From an uncultured Clostridia bacterium (GTDB taxonomy: Bacteria > Bacillota > Clostridia > Oscillospirales > Ruminococcaceae), in contig CALWNQ010000003.1 in assembly GCA_944382875.1 (NCBI GenBank), positions 109,066-173,065 of the forward strand: DNA of 64,000 nt. Reading direction: 5' to 3'. This document shows positions 26,450-34,631 of the stretch, one piece after another. Each line of letters starts with the position of its first letter. Within the stretch, counting starts at the first letter, position 1. The position numbers and the translations under genes were made by a program. Below the pieces are notes generated by a model. That model was given only the letters and a program-made list of their open reading frames with translations, ran no database searches and was not told the DNA's origin.

Positions 26450-27655
26450 CTATTCGTTCAAAGAGTCTGCTTTGGCATACATGCGTCCGGGAAACACCCG
26501 AACAACTCCCATCAGCTCCAGCTCAGTGAGAACCGCCAGCACCTGATGTGCGGGATCCCTACTCGCACGGATAATGACATCGACCGGGAGCGGCTCTTCT
26601 GTCAGTAAATCATATATTTCCCGCTGCTTTCCCGAAAGTGCAGGAAGCTTTGCGTTACTTTTCTCTTTTGTATAACCGGTTGTATCTGCTACTGCTGGCA
26701 GTTTTTGGGGAACCGATACGGTAGGTGGCAAACTGCGCACCGGAAGCATCGGCTGCTCTGACAGAACATCTCCCCAACGCGCTTCATATTCCTCCAGAAT
26801 ATCGGATGCCGCGTAAACCGGTTTGGCACCATCCCGAAGATATGGGATTACACCCATATAAGCCGGATGAAAAATATCCGCAGGCGGCAGGCAGAACAGT
26901 TCTTTTCCCTGTTCGATGGCCAGCTCCGCCGTAATCAGCGCACCACTGCGAACAGGTGCCTGTATTACAACAATCCCTTCGGAAATTCCTGCCAAAAGCC
27001 GATTCCTTGTCGGAAAATAATGGCGGTTTACCTCCGTCCCAGGCGGAAGCTCGGTAATCAACGCGCCTCCGTATTCCAGCATTTTCTCTTTCAAGAGCTG
27101 ATTAGCTGCCGGATAATTCACATCTGCACCACATGCCAGAATCCCTACGCTTCTTCCCTGCGCCTTCACTGCTCCGCGATGAGCAAATTCATCAATCCCT
27201 ACCGCGCAACCGCTGACGATTGTCACGCCCGCTTTCGACAGCTGGTAACTTAGATTTCCTGCCGCTCTTTTGGCGTAGTCGTCACTTTTTCGGGTGCCGA
27301 CAACTGTAATCCGCAGCGTATCCCAAATTCCATTTAATTCACCTTTGCCGTACAGCACAGCCGGTGCACCAAAAATATTCCGCAGTCCTTCAGGATATGT
27401 GGGATCATCCCAGCAGACGACCCAGATATTCAGCTCCCGGCAACGGTCTAAAATCCGATACGCCCGGTCTATCGAAACAGAACGGATCCTAGTAAAATCC
27501 CGCTGATCAAGGATTCCAAAAGAGCGGCGGTATTCTTCCCCCTCTTCATAAAACCGATCGGGGTCCACACCGGCATTCAGTAGTTTGCCAAGTTTTCCGG
27601 CGCCATAAGAGAAACACTGGGACAGCCATACCCAGCGGGCTGTCTTTTCTGTCAT
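26450..27655 (-). CDS. dprA: DNA processing protein DprA
   Basis: The 401-residue protein loads RecA on incoming single-stranded DNA in transformation. An N-terminal helical region is followed by the Rossmann-like core: VVGTRKSDDYA, GCAVGIDEFAHRGAVKAQGRSVGIL, FPTRNRLLAGISEGIVVIQA and the SGALITAELAIEQGKELFCLP stretch. A winged-helix-like DprA C-terminal domain occupies about 335-395 (YDLLTEEPLPVDVIIRAS). No other competence genes are visible. It is followed directly by topA. Confidence 0.95.
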   Translation of the reverse strand: MTEKTARWVWLSQCFSYGAGKLGKLLNAGVDPDRFYEEGEEYRRSFGILDQRDFTRIRSVSIDRAYRILDRCRELNIWVVCWDDPTYPEGLRNIFGAPAVLYGKGELNGIWDTLRITVVGTRKSDDYAKRAAGNLSYQLSKAGVTIVSGCAVGIDEFAHRGAVKAQGRSVGILACGADVNYPAANQLLKEKMLEYGGALITELPPGTEVNRHYFPTRNRLLAGISEGIVVIQAPVRSGALITAELAIEQGKELFCLPPADIFHPAYMGVIPYLRDGAKPVYAASDILEEYEARWGDVLSEQPMLPVRSLPPTVSVPQKLPAVADTTGYTKEKSNAKLPALSGKQREIYDLLTEEPLPVDVIIRASRDPAHQVLAVLTELELMGVVRVFPGRMYAKADSLNE

Positions 27656-27671
27656 GAGTCACACTCCCACT

Positions 27672-28133
27672 TTACTGGGCATATGCCATCCGGTCAGGTG
27701 TCCAATCCCGCAGGATCTCTACCATCTTCCGGGCATAAGCTTTTGCTTTATCCAGGTTGTGTTCCCGGTAATTTCCGCACTCAATGGCCGAAGCGCCGGG
27801 AATTTCACCTTCATAAGCTGCGATAAACGCCATCGTTTCCTGAAGGAGTGCAATTACTTCTTCTTTGGAAATGGAATCCCGCACCACAAAATAGAAACCG
27901 GTGCGGCATCCCATCGGCCCCACATAGATTACCCGGTCGGAATAATCAGTATTCCGGACATAGGTAGCAAAAAGGTGCTCAAAGGTATGCAAGCCGTCAT
28001 TTTCGAGATATACGCCGCCATTCGGCACAACCATCCGAAGGTCATAGGTCACCGCATCGCCGTCAATTCGGGACAGGTATAGCCCCTCTTTCAGTTTATT
28101 ATGGTTGACGCAAAAACTTTCAATTCGTTTCAT
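27672..28133 (-). CDS. luxS: S-ribosylhomocysteine lyase LuxS
   Basis: The 153-residue metalloenzyme splits S-ribosylhomocysteine into homocysteine and the AI-2 precursor DPD. The metal site HTFEH is at about 50-54, the active cysteine is in GPMGCRTGFYF near 78, and the third ligand lies in AIECGNYREHNL near 120. The ATG at 28133 follows AAAGGAG. It is sandwiched between trmH and dprA with short gaps, so it is likely expressed with them. No pfs/mtn gene is adjacent. Confidence 0.96.
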   Translation of the reverse strand: MKRIESFCVNHNKLKEGLYLSRIDGDAVTYDLRMVVPNGGVYLENDGLHTFEHLFATYVRNTDYSDRVIYVGPMGCRTGFYFVVRDSISKEEVIALLQETMAFIAAYEGEIPGASAIECGNYREHNLDKAKAYARKMVEILRDWTPDRMAYAQ

Positions 28134-28143
28134 AATTTCTCCT

Positions 28144-28923
28144 TTACAAAGCAGCACGCGCCATCTCCCACATCAGGATGGTGGCGGCCATCGCCGCGTT
28201 GAGTGATTCCGCATTTCCAAGCATGGGAATGGTAATCCGTTCGGTGCAGCTCGCCGCCTGCTCGTCCGAAAGTCCGTTCCCTTCGTTGCCGATTACCGTC
28301 ACAGCTCCTCGGAAATCCACTTTTGTCACTGGCAATGCATTCGGCGTCACCACCGCGGCATAACTGCGCAACTTAGATTCCTTTAAAAAAGAAGCCATAT
28401 CCACCAGATACACCGGCACCCGGAACAGCGAGCCCATCGCTGCGCGGATTGTTTTTAAGTTGTAAAGATCACAGCAGTTCCGGCTTAAAAAGATGCCGTT
28501 TAGCCCCATCGCATCAGCGCCGCGGATGATCGTCCCCACATTGCCAGGATCCTGCAGATCCCAAAGGGCCAGATAACTGCCGTTACTGTCTATTGTATCC
28601 AAGTTTTGCGGTTTGTCAAGCTTTTTGCACACCGCATACACGCCTTGTGGGGACTGGGATTGAGAAATCCGACTTTCCACCGCGTCGGAAATCAGGAAAA
28701 CATTCTTTTTCCCCGCAACAAGTTCTTCCAGCTCCGAATGAGAAGAAAAACAGCTTTCGGTCACAAAAACCTGCTCCGTTTGCAATCCGCAGCGCACTGC
28801 TTCCCCCAAAAGTTTAATGCCCTCCAGCACAAATTTGCCGCTCTGGTCGCGATGTTTGCGAGATATCGCCAGCTTTCCATATTCTTTAATCCGGGCATTT
28901 TCCCTCGATTCAATTCTCTCCAT
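28144..28923 (-). CDS. TrmH/SpoU family RNA 2'-O-methyltransferase
   Basis: The 259-residue protein has an N-terminal substrate-binding domain (RKHRDQSGKFVLEGIKLL) and the SPOUT methyltransferase domain with LWDLQDPGNVGTIIRGADAMG, VIGNEGNGLS and IPMLGNAESLNAAMAATILMWE, the trefoil-knot motifs. It is probably an rRNA or tRNA ribose methyltransferase; the exact target is not readable. The ATG at 28923 follows CGGGAG. A longer frame to 29013 runs through a strong hairpin and is not used. It lies downstream of rplT, as in many Clostridia. Confidence 0.92.
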   Translation of the reverse strand: MERIESRENARIKEYGKLAISRKHRDQSGKFVLEGIKLLGEAVRCGLQTEQVFVTESCFSSHSELEELVAGKKNVFLISDAVESRISQSQSPQGVYAVCKKLDKPQNLDTIDSNGSYLALWDLQDPGNVGTIIRGADAMGLNGIFLSRNCCDLYNLKTIRAAMGSLFRVPVYLVDMASFLKESKLRSYAAVVTPNALPVTKVDFRGAVTVIGNEGNGLSDEQAASCTERITIPMLGNAESLNAAMAATILMWEMARAAL

Positions 28924-28950
28924 GATTTGCTCCCGTTTTTTCACTTGTTT

Positions 28951-28991
28951 CACAGCTGCAAAGGTTCCGTTTCGAAGCCCTTGCAGCTGTG
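28951..28991 (-). other. 11-bp inverted repeat upstream of the trmH-like gene
   Basis: CACAGCTGCAA (28951-28961) and TTGCAGCTGTG (28981-28991) are perfect inverted arms, and parts of the 19-base loop can extend the stem. No T-run follows, so it is not a typical terminator. It could protect or process the mRNA between rplT and the trmH-like gene. Confidence 0.55.
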
Positions 28992-29054
28992 CCGTCCCGA
29001 TAAAAGACGGCAAACGCCCCGGGCAGCATTACCAGGGGCGTGAAAATCAATCTA

Positions 29055-29411
29055 TTATGCCAGAGCTTTCTTGGCCTGCTCTACGAGAGCGGTAAAAGCA
29101 GCTTCATCGTGGATAGCAATTTCAGAAAGCACCTTGCGGTTAAGGGTGCTGCCGGATTTTTTGAGTCCGTTCATAAACTGGGAGTAGTTGATGCCGTTCA
29201 TCTTGCAGCCGGCAGAAATGCGGGCGATCCACAGTCTGCGGAAATCGCGCTTTTTCAGACGGCGGCCAATATAAGCATACTGGCCGGATTTCATGACGGC
29301 TTCTTTCGCCATCTTAAAGTGTTTGCTCTTGTTGCCCCAGTAGCCTTTTGCAAGCTTCAGGATTTTATTTCTTCTCTTGCGAGTCATCATCGCGCCCTTT
29401 ACACGAGCCAT
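29055..29411 (-). CDS. rplT: 50S ribosomal protein L20
   Basis: The 118-residue protein begins [20 protein letters not shown] and has the conserved [22 protein letters not shown]20 binds early in 50S assembly and in many bacteria represses its own operon through a leader structure. It is third in infC-rpmI-rplT. A GC-rich stem ACGCCCC/GGGGCGT (about 29010-29041) follows the stop and may end the transcript. Confidence 0.98.
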   Translation of the reverse strand: MARVKGAMMTRKRRNKILKLAKGYWGNKSKHFKMAKEAVMKSGQYAYIGRRLKKRDFRRLWIARISAGCKMNGINYSQFMNGLKKSGSTLNRKVLSEIAIHDEAAFTALVEQAKKALA

Positions 29412-29469
29412 AATCTGTTACCTCCAAATTCGGTTTGTCTTGTTTGTTTCGGATTCTTCTGCACCGCAA

Positions 29470-29667
29470 TTATGCGTAGGGCAGCATTTTCTTGATCGCA
29501 GCCGTACAGGTCTTATCAGCGTACGCGTTCTTGCGCAGGTTGCGTTTACGCTTGGTGGTCTTCTTGGTCAGAATGTGGCGTCTGCCCATTTTGGCGCGTT
29601 TTACAAGACCGTTTTTGGTGAGGCTGAAGCGCTTTTTGGAAGCGCTGTGAGTTTTAATCTTAGGCAT
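29470..29667 (-). CDS. rpmI: 50S ribosomal protein L35
   Basis: The 65-residue basic protein reads MPKIKTHSASKKRFSLTKNG at the start and ends near the usual length. The ATG at 29667 follows GGAGG. It lies between infC and rplT. Confidence 0.98.
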   Translation of the reverse strand: MPKIKTHSASKKRFSLTKNGLVKRAKMGRRHILTKKTTKRKRNLRKNAYADKTCTAAIKKMLPYA

Positions 29668-29725
29668 ATCGGAAATCCTCCTTCTGAATTTTAAACAATG
29701 TGAAAAAAGTCCGCACCGGTCCGCT

Positions 29726-30244
29726 TTATTTGGCGGGCTTGGGGGAAATGAACATGGCCATGCTCCGGCCTTCCATCTTGGCAGGCTTATCAATCGCGCC
29801 CACTTCCGAGCATGCCTGCTGGAAACGGTCGAGCAGCACCTTTCCAAGATCGGTATGCGCCATTTCTCTGCCGCGGAACCGAACCGAAACTTTGACCTTG
29901 TCGCCGCCTTTCAGGAACTTAATGGCCTGATTGACTTTGGTGTCAAAATCGTGGGTGTCAATGTTCATGGACATCCGTACTTCTTTGATATCCACAGTTT
30001 TCTGATTCTTGCGGGCTTCTTTTTCCCGTTTGGCCTGCTCATAGCGGTATTTGTTGTAATCCATGATCCGGCAGACATGAGGAGTTGCCTGCGGCGCAAT
30101 ATCCACAAGGTCGAGCCCCTTTTCCGCCGCCAGATTCAGCGCCTGTCTGGTCGGCATAATGCCCAGCTGGCTGCCGTCCGCATCAATTACGCGGATTTCC
30201 TTTTCACGGATTTCTTCATTGATAAGCGAGTCCTTTTTGCTAAT
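29726..30244 (-). CDS. infC: translation initiation factor IF-3
   Basis: The 172-residue protein has the N domain (SLINEEIREKEIRVIDADG) and C domain (MSMNIDTHDFDTKVNQAIKF, RFRGREMAHTDLG) of IF-3, which checks the start codon on the 30S subunit. The start is an ATT codon at 30244, eight bases after GGAGGTG. No ATG exists in frame until 30157, inside the conserved N domain. A rare AUU start is the known autoregulatory feature of infC. It heads the infC-rpmI-rplT operon. Confidence 0.95.
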   Translation of the reverse strand: MSKKDSLINEEIREKEIRVIDADGSQLGIMPTRQALNLAAEKGLDLVDIAPQATPHVCRIMDYNKYRYEQAKREKEARKNQKTVDIKEVRMSMNIDTHDFDTKVNQAIKFLKGGDKVKVSVRFRGREMAHTDLGKVLLDRFQQACSEVGAIDKPAKMEGRSMAMFISPKPAK

Positions 30245-30412
30245 GGTAAAGCACCTCCAATACCCGGTTGCTCCCTTTCGGGATAGTCAAAACAAAAGGG
30301 CATGAACGCACCCGTCCATGCCCACAAAAACCGCCCGAGGGCGGCTTCTATCGGTATTAACCCATCTAACACGGAAGCGAAGGGTGAGAACGGCGGTTCT
30401 GCTTGATCGTTC
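30245..30412 (-). ncRNA. L20-type leader of the infC operon
   Basis: About 168 bases precede infC. They include a C/G-rich stem ending in a T-run (30326-30344, CCGCC/GGCGG with CUCG-type loop, then TTTTT) and a hairpin with GGGCATG/CATGCCC arms (30298-30323) before the ribosome site. An upstream segment pairs with parts of the terminator arm. The arrangement matches attenuation leaders of infC-rpmI-rplT in Firmicutes, where L20 binding favours termination. The class is assigned from position and terminator, not from a covariance match. Confidence 0.75.
30326..30344 (-). terminator. attenuator in the infC leader
   Basis: The stem CCGCC/GGCGG with a four-base loop is followed by TTTTT on the minus strand, about 80 bases upstream of the infC start. 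Confidence 0.75.
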
Positions 30413-30418
30413 TAAAGT

Positions 30419-30447
30419 ATTTTACCACACTTCGCATCCCGTGTCAA
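30419..30447 (-). promoter_or_regulatory. promoter of the infC operon
   Basis: On the minus strand TTGACA (30442-30447) and TAAAAT (30419-30424) are 17 bp apart. It lies only 13 bp beyond the end of aspS, and no terminator is seen between them. Confidence 0.85.
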
Positions 30448-30460
30448 GTGTTTTTTAAAA

Positions 30461-32245
30461 TTATTCTTCTTCCACATGCACCAGTCCGATGCCAAGCTCT
30501 TCCAGCTGCACCGGATCGATGGGAGAAGGACAGCCGCTCATCAGCTCGCTCGCGTTCTGCACCTTGGGGAAAGCGGTGACATCGCGGATATTGTCCGCGC
30601 CGCAGAGCAGCATGGCCAGCCGGTCAAGGCCGATGCCCATTCCGCCGTGAGGCGGCGCACCGTAACGGTAAGCGTCAACCAGGAAGCCGAATTTGGCTTC
30701 GATCTGTTCATCGGTCAGGCCCAGCAGCTCGAACATCTTCTGCTGCAATTCAAAATCGGTAATACGGATCGAACCGCTGCTCAGCTCAATGCCGTTGAGC
30801 ACCAAGTCATACGCCTTGGCGCGGACGGAACCGGGATCGGATTCAAGAGAATCCAGGCACTCGTCCATCGGCATGGTGAAAGGATGGTGCATCGCCATCC
30901 AGGTCTGGGAATCCTCGTCCCACTCGAAGAAGGGGAACTCAGTGATCCACAGGAAGGCGTAGCCTTCAGGAATGATCTCCATCCGTTTGGCACAGATCTG
31001 GCGCAGCGCACCCAAAACAGGCAGTGTCACGCGGTCTTTGTCCGCCACAACCAGCGCCACATCGCCCTTTTCGCATCCCAGACGGGTCAGCAGAGCGGCC
31101 AGCTCTTCCTCGCTCATGAATTTGGCAAAAGAGCAGGCCGGTTTCTCGTCCACCCAGCGCACCCAGGCAAGTCCCTTGGCACCAATGCCCTTTGCATGTT
31201 CGGTCAGCTTGTCAATTTCCTTGCGGGTGTAAACCGAGGCGCCGTTTTTCACGGTAATGCCGCGGACGCTGCCGCCATTCTCCACAGCGGAAGCAAACAC
31301 CGAGAAGCCGCAGCCTTTGACAAGGTCGGAAAGGTTGGTGATTTCCATGCCGTAGCGAATATCCGGCTTGTCGGAGCCGTAACGCTCCATCGCGTCGCGG
31401 TAGGTCAGCCGAGGCAGCGGCTCGGTGATCTCGATGCCTTTCAGCCGTTTCATAATGTAACGAACAAAGCCTTCGCCGATGTCGAGCACATCTTCCATAT
31501 CGACAAAGGACATTTCCATGTCAATCTGGGTAAATTCCGGCTGGCGGTCAGCGCGGAGGTCCTCGTCGCGGAAGCAGCGGGCAAGCTGAATATACCGATC
31601 AAATCCGGAAATCATCAGAAGCTGCTTATAAATCTGGGGAGACTGGGGCAGCGCGTAGAACTTGCCGTTGTGAACACGGGAGGGCACCACGTAGTCGCGA
31701 GCGCCTTCAGGGGTGGATTTAATCATCATCGGGGTTTCAATCTCAATGAAGCCGTTTTCCGCAAAAAAATCGCGGGCAGCCCGTGCCAGCTCGGCGCGGA
31801 ACATGATATTCTTCTGGAGCTGCGGCCGCCGCAGGTCGAGATAACGATAGCGCAGGCGGAGTTCCTCATTGGTTTCGTCGCTGTCGCTGATGTGGAAAGG
31901 CGGGGTTTGGGCTTTGGCCAGAATCCGCAGTTCGGTTACAAACACTTCGATCTCACCGGTGGGAATATCCGGGTTGATGCTTTCACGGCGACGCACCTGG
32001 CCTTTTGCAGCCAGCACGTACTCCGAGCGGACTTCCTTAGCCTTGGCGATTACACCGCGGTCAGATTTCTCATCAAAAATCAGCTGGACCAGGCCGGTGC
32101 GGTCCCGCAGGTCGATGAAGACCAGCTCGCCTTTGTCCCGCTGTTTCTGCGTAAAGCCGCAGACAATCACTTCTTTTCCGATATCAGCTGTGGAAAGCTC
32201 GCCGCAGTAGCAGCTCCGCTTCCAGCCACGCATCGTTTCTGCCAT
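30461..32245 (-). CDS. aspS: aspartyl-tRNA synthetase
   Basis: The 594-residue class IIb synthetase has the N-terminal OB fold (VIVCGFTQKQRDKGELVFIDLRDRTGLVQ), motif 2 in YIQLARCFRDEDLRADRQPEFTQ, the bacterial GAD insertion (about 290-420), and motif 3 in APPHGGMGIGLDRLAMLLCG. It charges tRNA-Asp. Whether it is discriminating or also charges tRNA-Asn is not decided from this window. The upstream neighbour, 18 bp away, is a HisRS-like remnant in the place where hisS often sits. Confidence 0.97.
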   Translation of the reverse strand: MAETMRGWKRSCYCGELSTADIGKEVIVCGFTQKQRDKGELVFIDLRDRTGLVQLIFDEKSDRGVIAKAKEVRSEYVLAAKGQVRRRESINPDIPTGEIEVFVTELRILAKAQTPPFHISDSDETNEELRLRYRYLDLRRPQLQKNIMFRAELARAARDFFAENGFIEIETPMMIKSTPEGARDYVVPSRVHNGKFYALPQSPQIYKQLLMISGFDRYIQLARCFRDEDLRADRQPEFTQIDMEMSFVDMEDVLDIGEGFVRYIMKRLKGIEITEPLPRLTYRDAMERYGSDKPDIRYGMEITNLSDLVKGCGFSVFASAVENGGSVRGITVKNGASVYTRKEIDKLTEHAKGIGAKGLAWVRWVDEKPACSFAKFMSEEELAALLTRLGCEKGDVALVVADKDRVTLPVLGALRQICAKRMEIIPEGYAFLWITEFPFFEWDEDSQTWMAMHHPFTMPMDECLDSLESDPGSVRAKAYDLVLNGIELSSGSIRITDFELQQKMFELLGLTDEQIEAKFGFLVDAYRYGAPPHGGMGIGLDRLAMLLCGADNIRDVTAFPKVQNASELMSGCPSPIDPVQLEELGIGLVHVEEE

Positions 32246-32263
32246 AATTGTTCACCATTCCTT

Positions 32264-33082
32264 CTATTTAGCGGCAAACGGAAAGGAAAACCCTTCCAAC
32301 TCACCGGTTAATGCATCCAATTCCTGATTGTAGAAAAATTGAGTCAGATCGTCGTCCAGCACCACCTGGGAGATAGTCCCATCTGACACGTCCTGTATAT
32401 TAGCTCTTCCCAGCTGCAAATCCTGCTGCGAAAGCTCCATCACAAAACGAGCACCAGCTCCGTTTAAAAGCAGTTCCCGCTCCGCCCGCACAAGCGCTGT
32501 CCTAACCGCAAAACCCTCACTGCGCAGGTCAGCCGCAATCCGCAGTGCCGCCGCTTCCGCTCCCTCTTCGGGGAGAATGTACAGCGCATACGGATCCGGT
32601 TCCGGAATTGTAATTCCCGCTTCCCGCATGGAACTGAGCAGCTGCTCTTCCTCGATCCAGAACTGCCCGCAGCTGCCGCGGACAACCTCTTTTCCAAACG
32701 CCGTTACAGAAAAACAGGTATTTTCATCCGGCGCAGCAAAATCTTCTTCCACAGACAGATTCATTTCATCCAGATATTGCGCAAGCTCGTCCGGCACGGA
32801 AGCAGAAAGCCACACCACAATATCAGCAAATCCCAAAGCGCCCAAATACTCCGCCGCAAGGGAGATTAGCTCTGCACAGCCCACCGCTGTATCCACACCG
32901 GCAATCCACGCGCTCATAATCGGAACATCCTCGTGCTGGCAGCAAACGCCGCGCACCGGCAGCGAACTTTTTTCTGCAAACTGTTCACCGCCAAACAAAT
33001 TATATTCCTCATATCCAAACAAGCTGGCTGTATCTAAAAACAACCTTTCTATTGTCCGGTATGCGTAAAGATGCTTTATCAT
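32264..33082 (-). CDS. shrunken histidyl-tRNA synthetase-like protein
   Basis: The 272-residue protein begins like HisRS (HLYAYRTIERLFLDTASLFGYEEY). Its segment DTAVGCAELISLAAEYLGALGFADIV matches the part of the HisRS core after motif 2. The C-terminal 90 residues (AAALRIAADLRSEGFAVRTAL, NGAGARFVMELSQQDLQLG) resemble the anticodon-binding domain. The motif 2 region, the insertion domain and the HisRS-specific GGRYDGL region are missing or unrecognisable, so it should not charge tRNA. Full HisRS has about 420 residues. It has a good ribosome site, no internal stop and lies 18 bp from aspS. It may be a HisZ-like or regulatory paralog, or a decaying copy. Confidence 0.7.
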   Translation of the reverse strand: MIKHLYAYRTIERLFLDTASLFGYEEYNLFGGEQFAEKSSLPVRGVCCQHEDVPIMSAWIAGVDTAVGCAELISLAAEYLGALGFADIVVWLSASVPDELAQYLDEMNLSVEEDFAAPDENTCFSVTAFGKEVVRGSCGQFWIEEEQLLSSMREAGITIPEPDPYALYILPEEGAEAAALRIAADLRSEGFAVRTALVRAERELLLNGAGARFVMELSQQDLQLGRANIQDVSDGTISQVVLDDDLTQFFYNQELDALTGELEGFSFPFAAK

Positions 33083-33139
33083 CTGTATTTCCTCTTTCGC
33101 GCAGCACTATCTGCGGATATTTTTTGACAACAAAAGGAA

Positions 33140-33178
33140 GGGATAGTCTGCCCGCTTTCATCAGACAGTCAACATCCC
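33140..33178 (-). terminator. probable terminator of mgsA
   Basis: On the minus strand GGGAT...GTCTG pairs with CAGAC...ATCCC with internal mismatches, followed by TTCCTTTTGTTG. It lies about 28 bp after mgsA. No T-box motif is seen ahead of the HisRS-like gene. Confidence 0.5.
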
Positions 33179-33205
33179 ATCCCCATTTGCAGCTTTATCC
33201 AAAAT

Positions 33206-33607
33206 TCAGCGCTGGCTCACAATAATGCGCCAGTCAAGGTCGCCGCGTTCCAGACCGTGGATCAGCACCTCAGCCGTTGCGATATTGGTAGCAACCGGAA
33301 TATTATGAACGTCACAAAGACGGAGAAGGCTCATCTCATTACTTTCATGGGTTTTGGTTGTAAGCGGATCGCGGAAAAAGAGAAGCAGGTCAATTTCGTT
33401 GCAGGCAATCAGCGCAGCAATCTGCTGGTCGCCCCCCTGCGAGCTGCTTAAAAAGCGCTTAATATCCAGTCCGGTGGCTTCAGAAATCAGTTTTCCAGTT
33501 GTTCCAGTTGAGCAGAGTTTGTGCCGGCTCATAATACCGCAATATGCAATGCAGAACTGCACCATCAGTTCTTTTTTGGTATCATGAGCAATCAATGCGA
33601 TGTTCAT
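33206..33607 (-). CDS. mgsA: methylglyoxal synthase
   Basis: The 133-residue enzyme converts dihydroxyacetone phosphate to methylglyoxal, a bypass of lower glycolysis. [10 protein letters not shown] (catalytic region), [20 protein letters not shown] and LLFFRDPLT are the family motifs. It follows minD, an arrangement shared with many Clostridia where mgsA closes the mre/min cluster. Confidence 0.95.
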   Translation of the reverse strand: MNIALIAHDTKKELMVQFCIAYCGIMSRHKLCSTGTTGKLISEATGLDIKRFLSSSQGGDQQIAALIACNEIDLLLFFRDPLTTKTHESNEMSLLRLCDVHNIPVATNIATAEVLIHGLERGDLDWRIIVSQR

Positions 33608-33697
33608 TTTACAGTTCCCCTTTCAGTTTTATGGATCGTGTTCATTGGTTGGATGAAATGCTATGTTCAAGTGGCTGCATATTGACGGAACGTTCCG

Positions 33698-34465
33698 TCA
33701 GGAAAAAATTAAAGGCAGGTATTCGCCGTCGATTCTGCGGGAAATCACCTTACAGATTCGGACAATTCGATGGTTTTCCCGCAAAGCAATGCCGCGCGTT
33801 AATTTCAACTGAATGTCCGGATCATCTGGCAGAACCCCAATCAGCTGGGAACCCACGCCATCGATCACAGCGTCCAGATCGGTAATGACATCCCTGCGGA
33901 TGAATTTTTCATTTACCCGATTTATTACCAAACGATGATTGAAAAAACCGCGCTTCTGCAAAGCTTGTGCCATTTGTCCTCCGTCCCGTACACAGATACG
34001 ATCCGGTGTTGTCACAATCAGTGCCAAATCCGCCGTTTCTGCCGTAATCCGAACAGATTGTCCCAAACCCGCAGGCATATCCAAGATAATCCGGTCAAAA
34101 TGCGGACGCAGTCCTTCTACAAGAAGGCTGATATCTTCCAGCCGGATTTCGTCTTCCAAGTTGACCGGTGCTACAATGGCATTCAGATTTTCATTTAACG
34201 GAGATTCCGAAATTGCCTTGCTAATGGTACAGCGGCCTTCCAGCAAATCTCCAAGGTCATACACCACTTTATCGGAAATTCCCAACATCAGATCCAATCC
34301 GCGCAGACCAGCGTCAAACTCTATCAAGAGGACTCGTTTTCCGCACAGAGCATCACCAAGCCCCAGTCCGACACATAATGTAGATTTTCCCACGCCGCCT
34401 TTGCCCGAAACCAAAGCGACTACCTGATGCTGCGATATATTCTGCTGCGAATTTTCTGTCGTCAC
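33698..34465 (-). CDS. minD: septum site-determining ATPase MinD
   Basis: The 255-residue ParA-type ATPase has the deviant Walker A SGKGGVGKSTLCVGLG near residue 16, LLIEFDAGLRGLDLMLG, and IILDMPAGLG (Walker B). MinD positions the division septum through MinC. The GTG at 34465 is favoured over the upstream frame (34531) because AAAGGA lies 10 bases before it. The short C terminus (about 250 onward) lacks an obvious long amphipathic membrane helix. No minC, minE or rodA gene is next to it, although many Clostridia have them here. Confidence 0.88.
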   Translation of the reverse strand: MTTENSQQNISQHQVVALVSGKGGVGKSTLCVGLGLGDALCGKRVLLIEFDAGLRGLDLMLGISDKVVYDLGDLLEGRCTISKAISESPLNENLNAIVAPVNLEDEIRLEDISLLVEGLRPHFDRIILDMPAGLGQSVRITAETADLALIVTTPDRICVRDGGQMAQALQKRGFFNHRLVINRVNEKFIRRDVITDLDAVIDGVGSQLIGVLPDDPDIQLKLTRGIALRENHRIVRICKVISRRIDGEYLPLIFS

Positions 34466-34538
34466 GGGATGCCCATCCTTTCCTCTTTGCGAAAGCAGGA
34501 AGAAACCCCGGCATACGCTTCCAGAATACACTTCTGTT

Positions 34539-34547
34539 ATTATAGCA
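34539..34547 (-). promoter_or_regulatory. extended -10 promoter before minD
   Basis: On the minus strand TGC precedes TATAAT about 74 bp upstream of the minD start. The -35 region is poor. Confidence 0.45.
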
Positions 34548-34631
34548 TATTTGCCGCTTTTTTGCTACTATATTTGGGTAATTTCTGTCCTTCTCCCAAA
34601 AAAATACTGTTTTTTCTATGCAATCTCAACG

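Noticed and set aside
30476..32311. 611-residue rightward open frame
   Set aside because: It is the shadow of aspS, with no plausible domain and no ribosome site.
33083..33205. T-box leader before the HisRS-like gene
   Set aside because: The T-box AGGGTGGNACCGCG word is absent; the stem present fits a terminator of mgsA.
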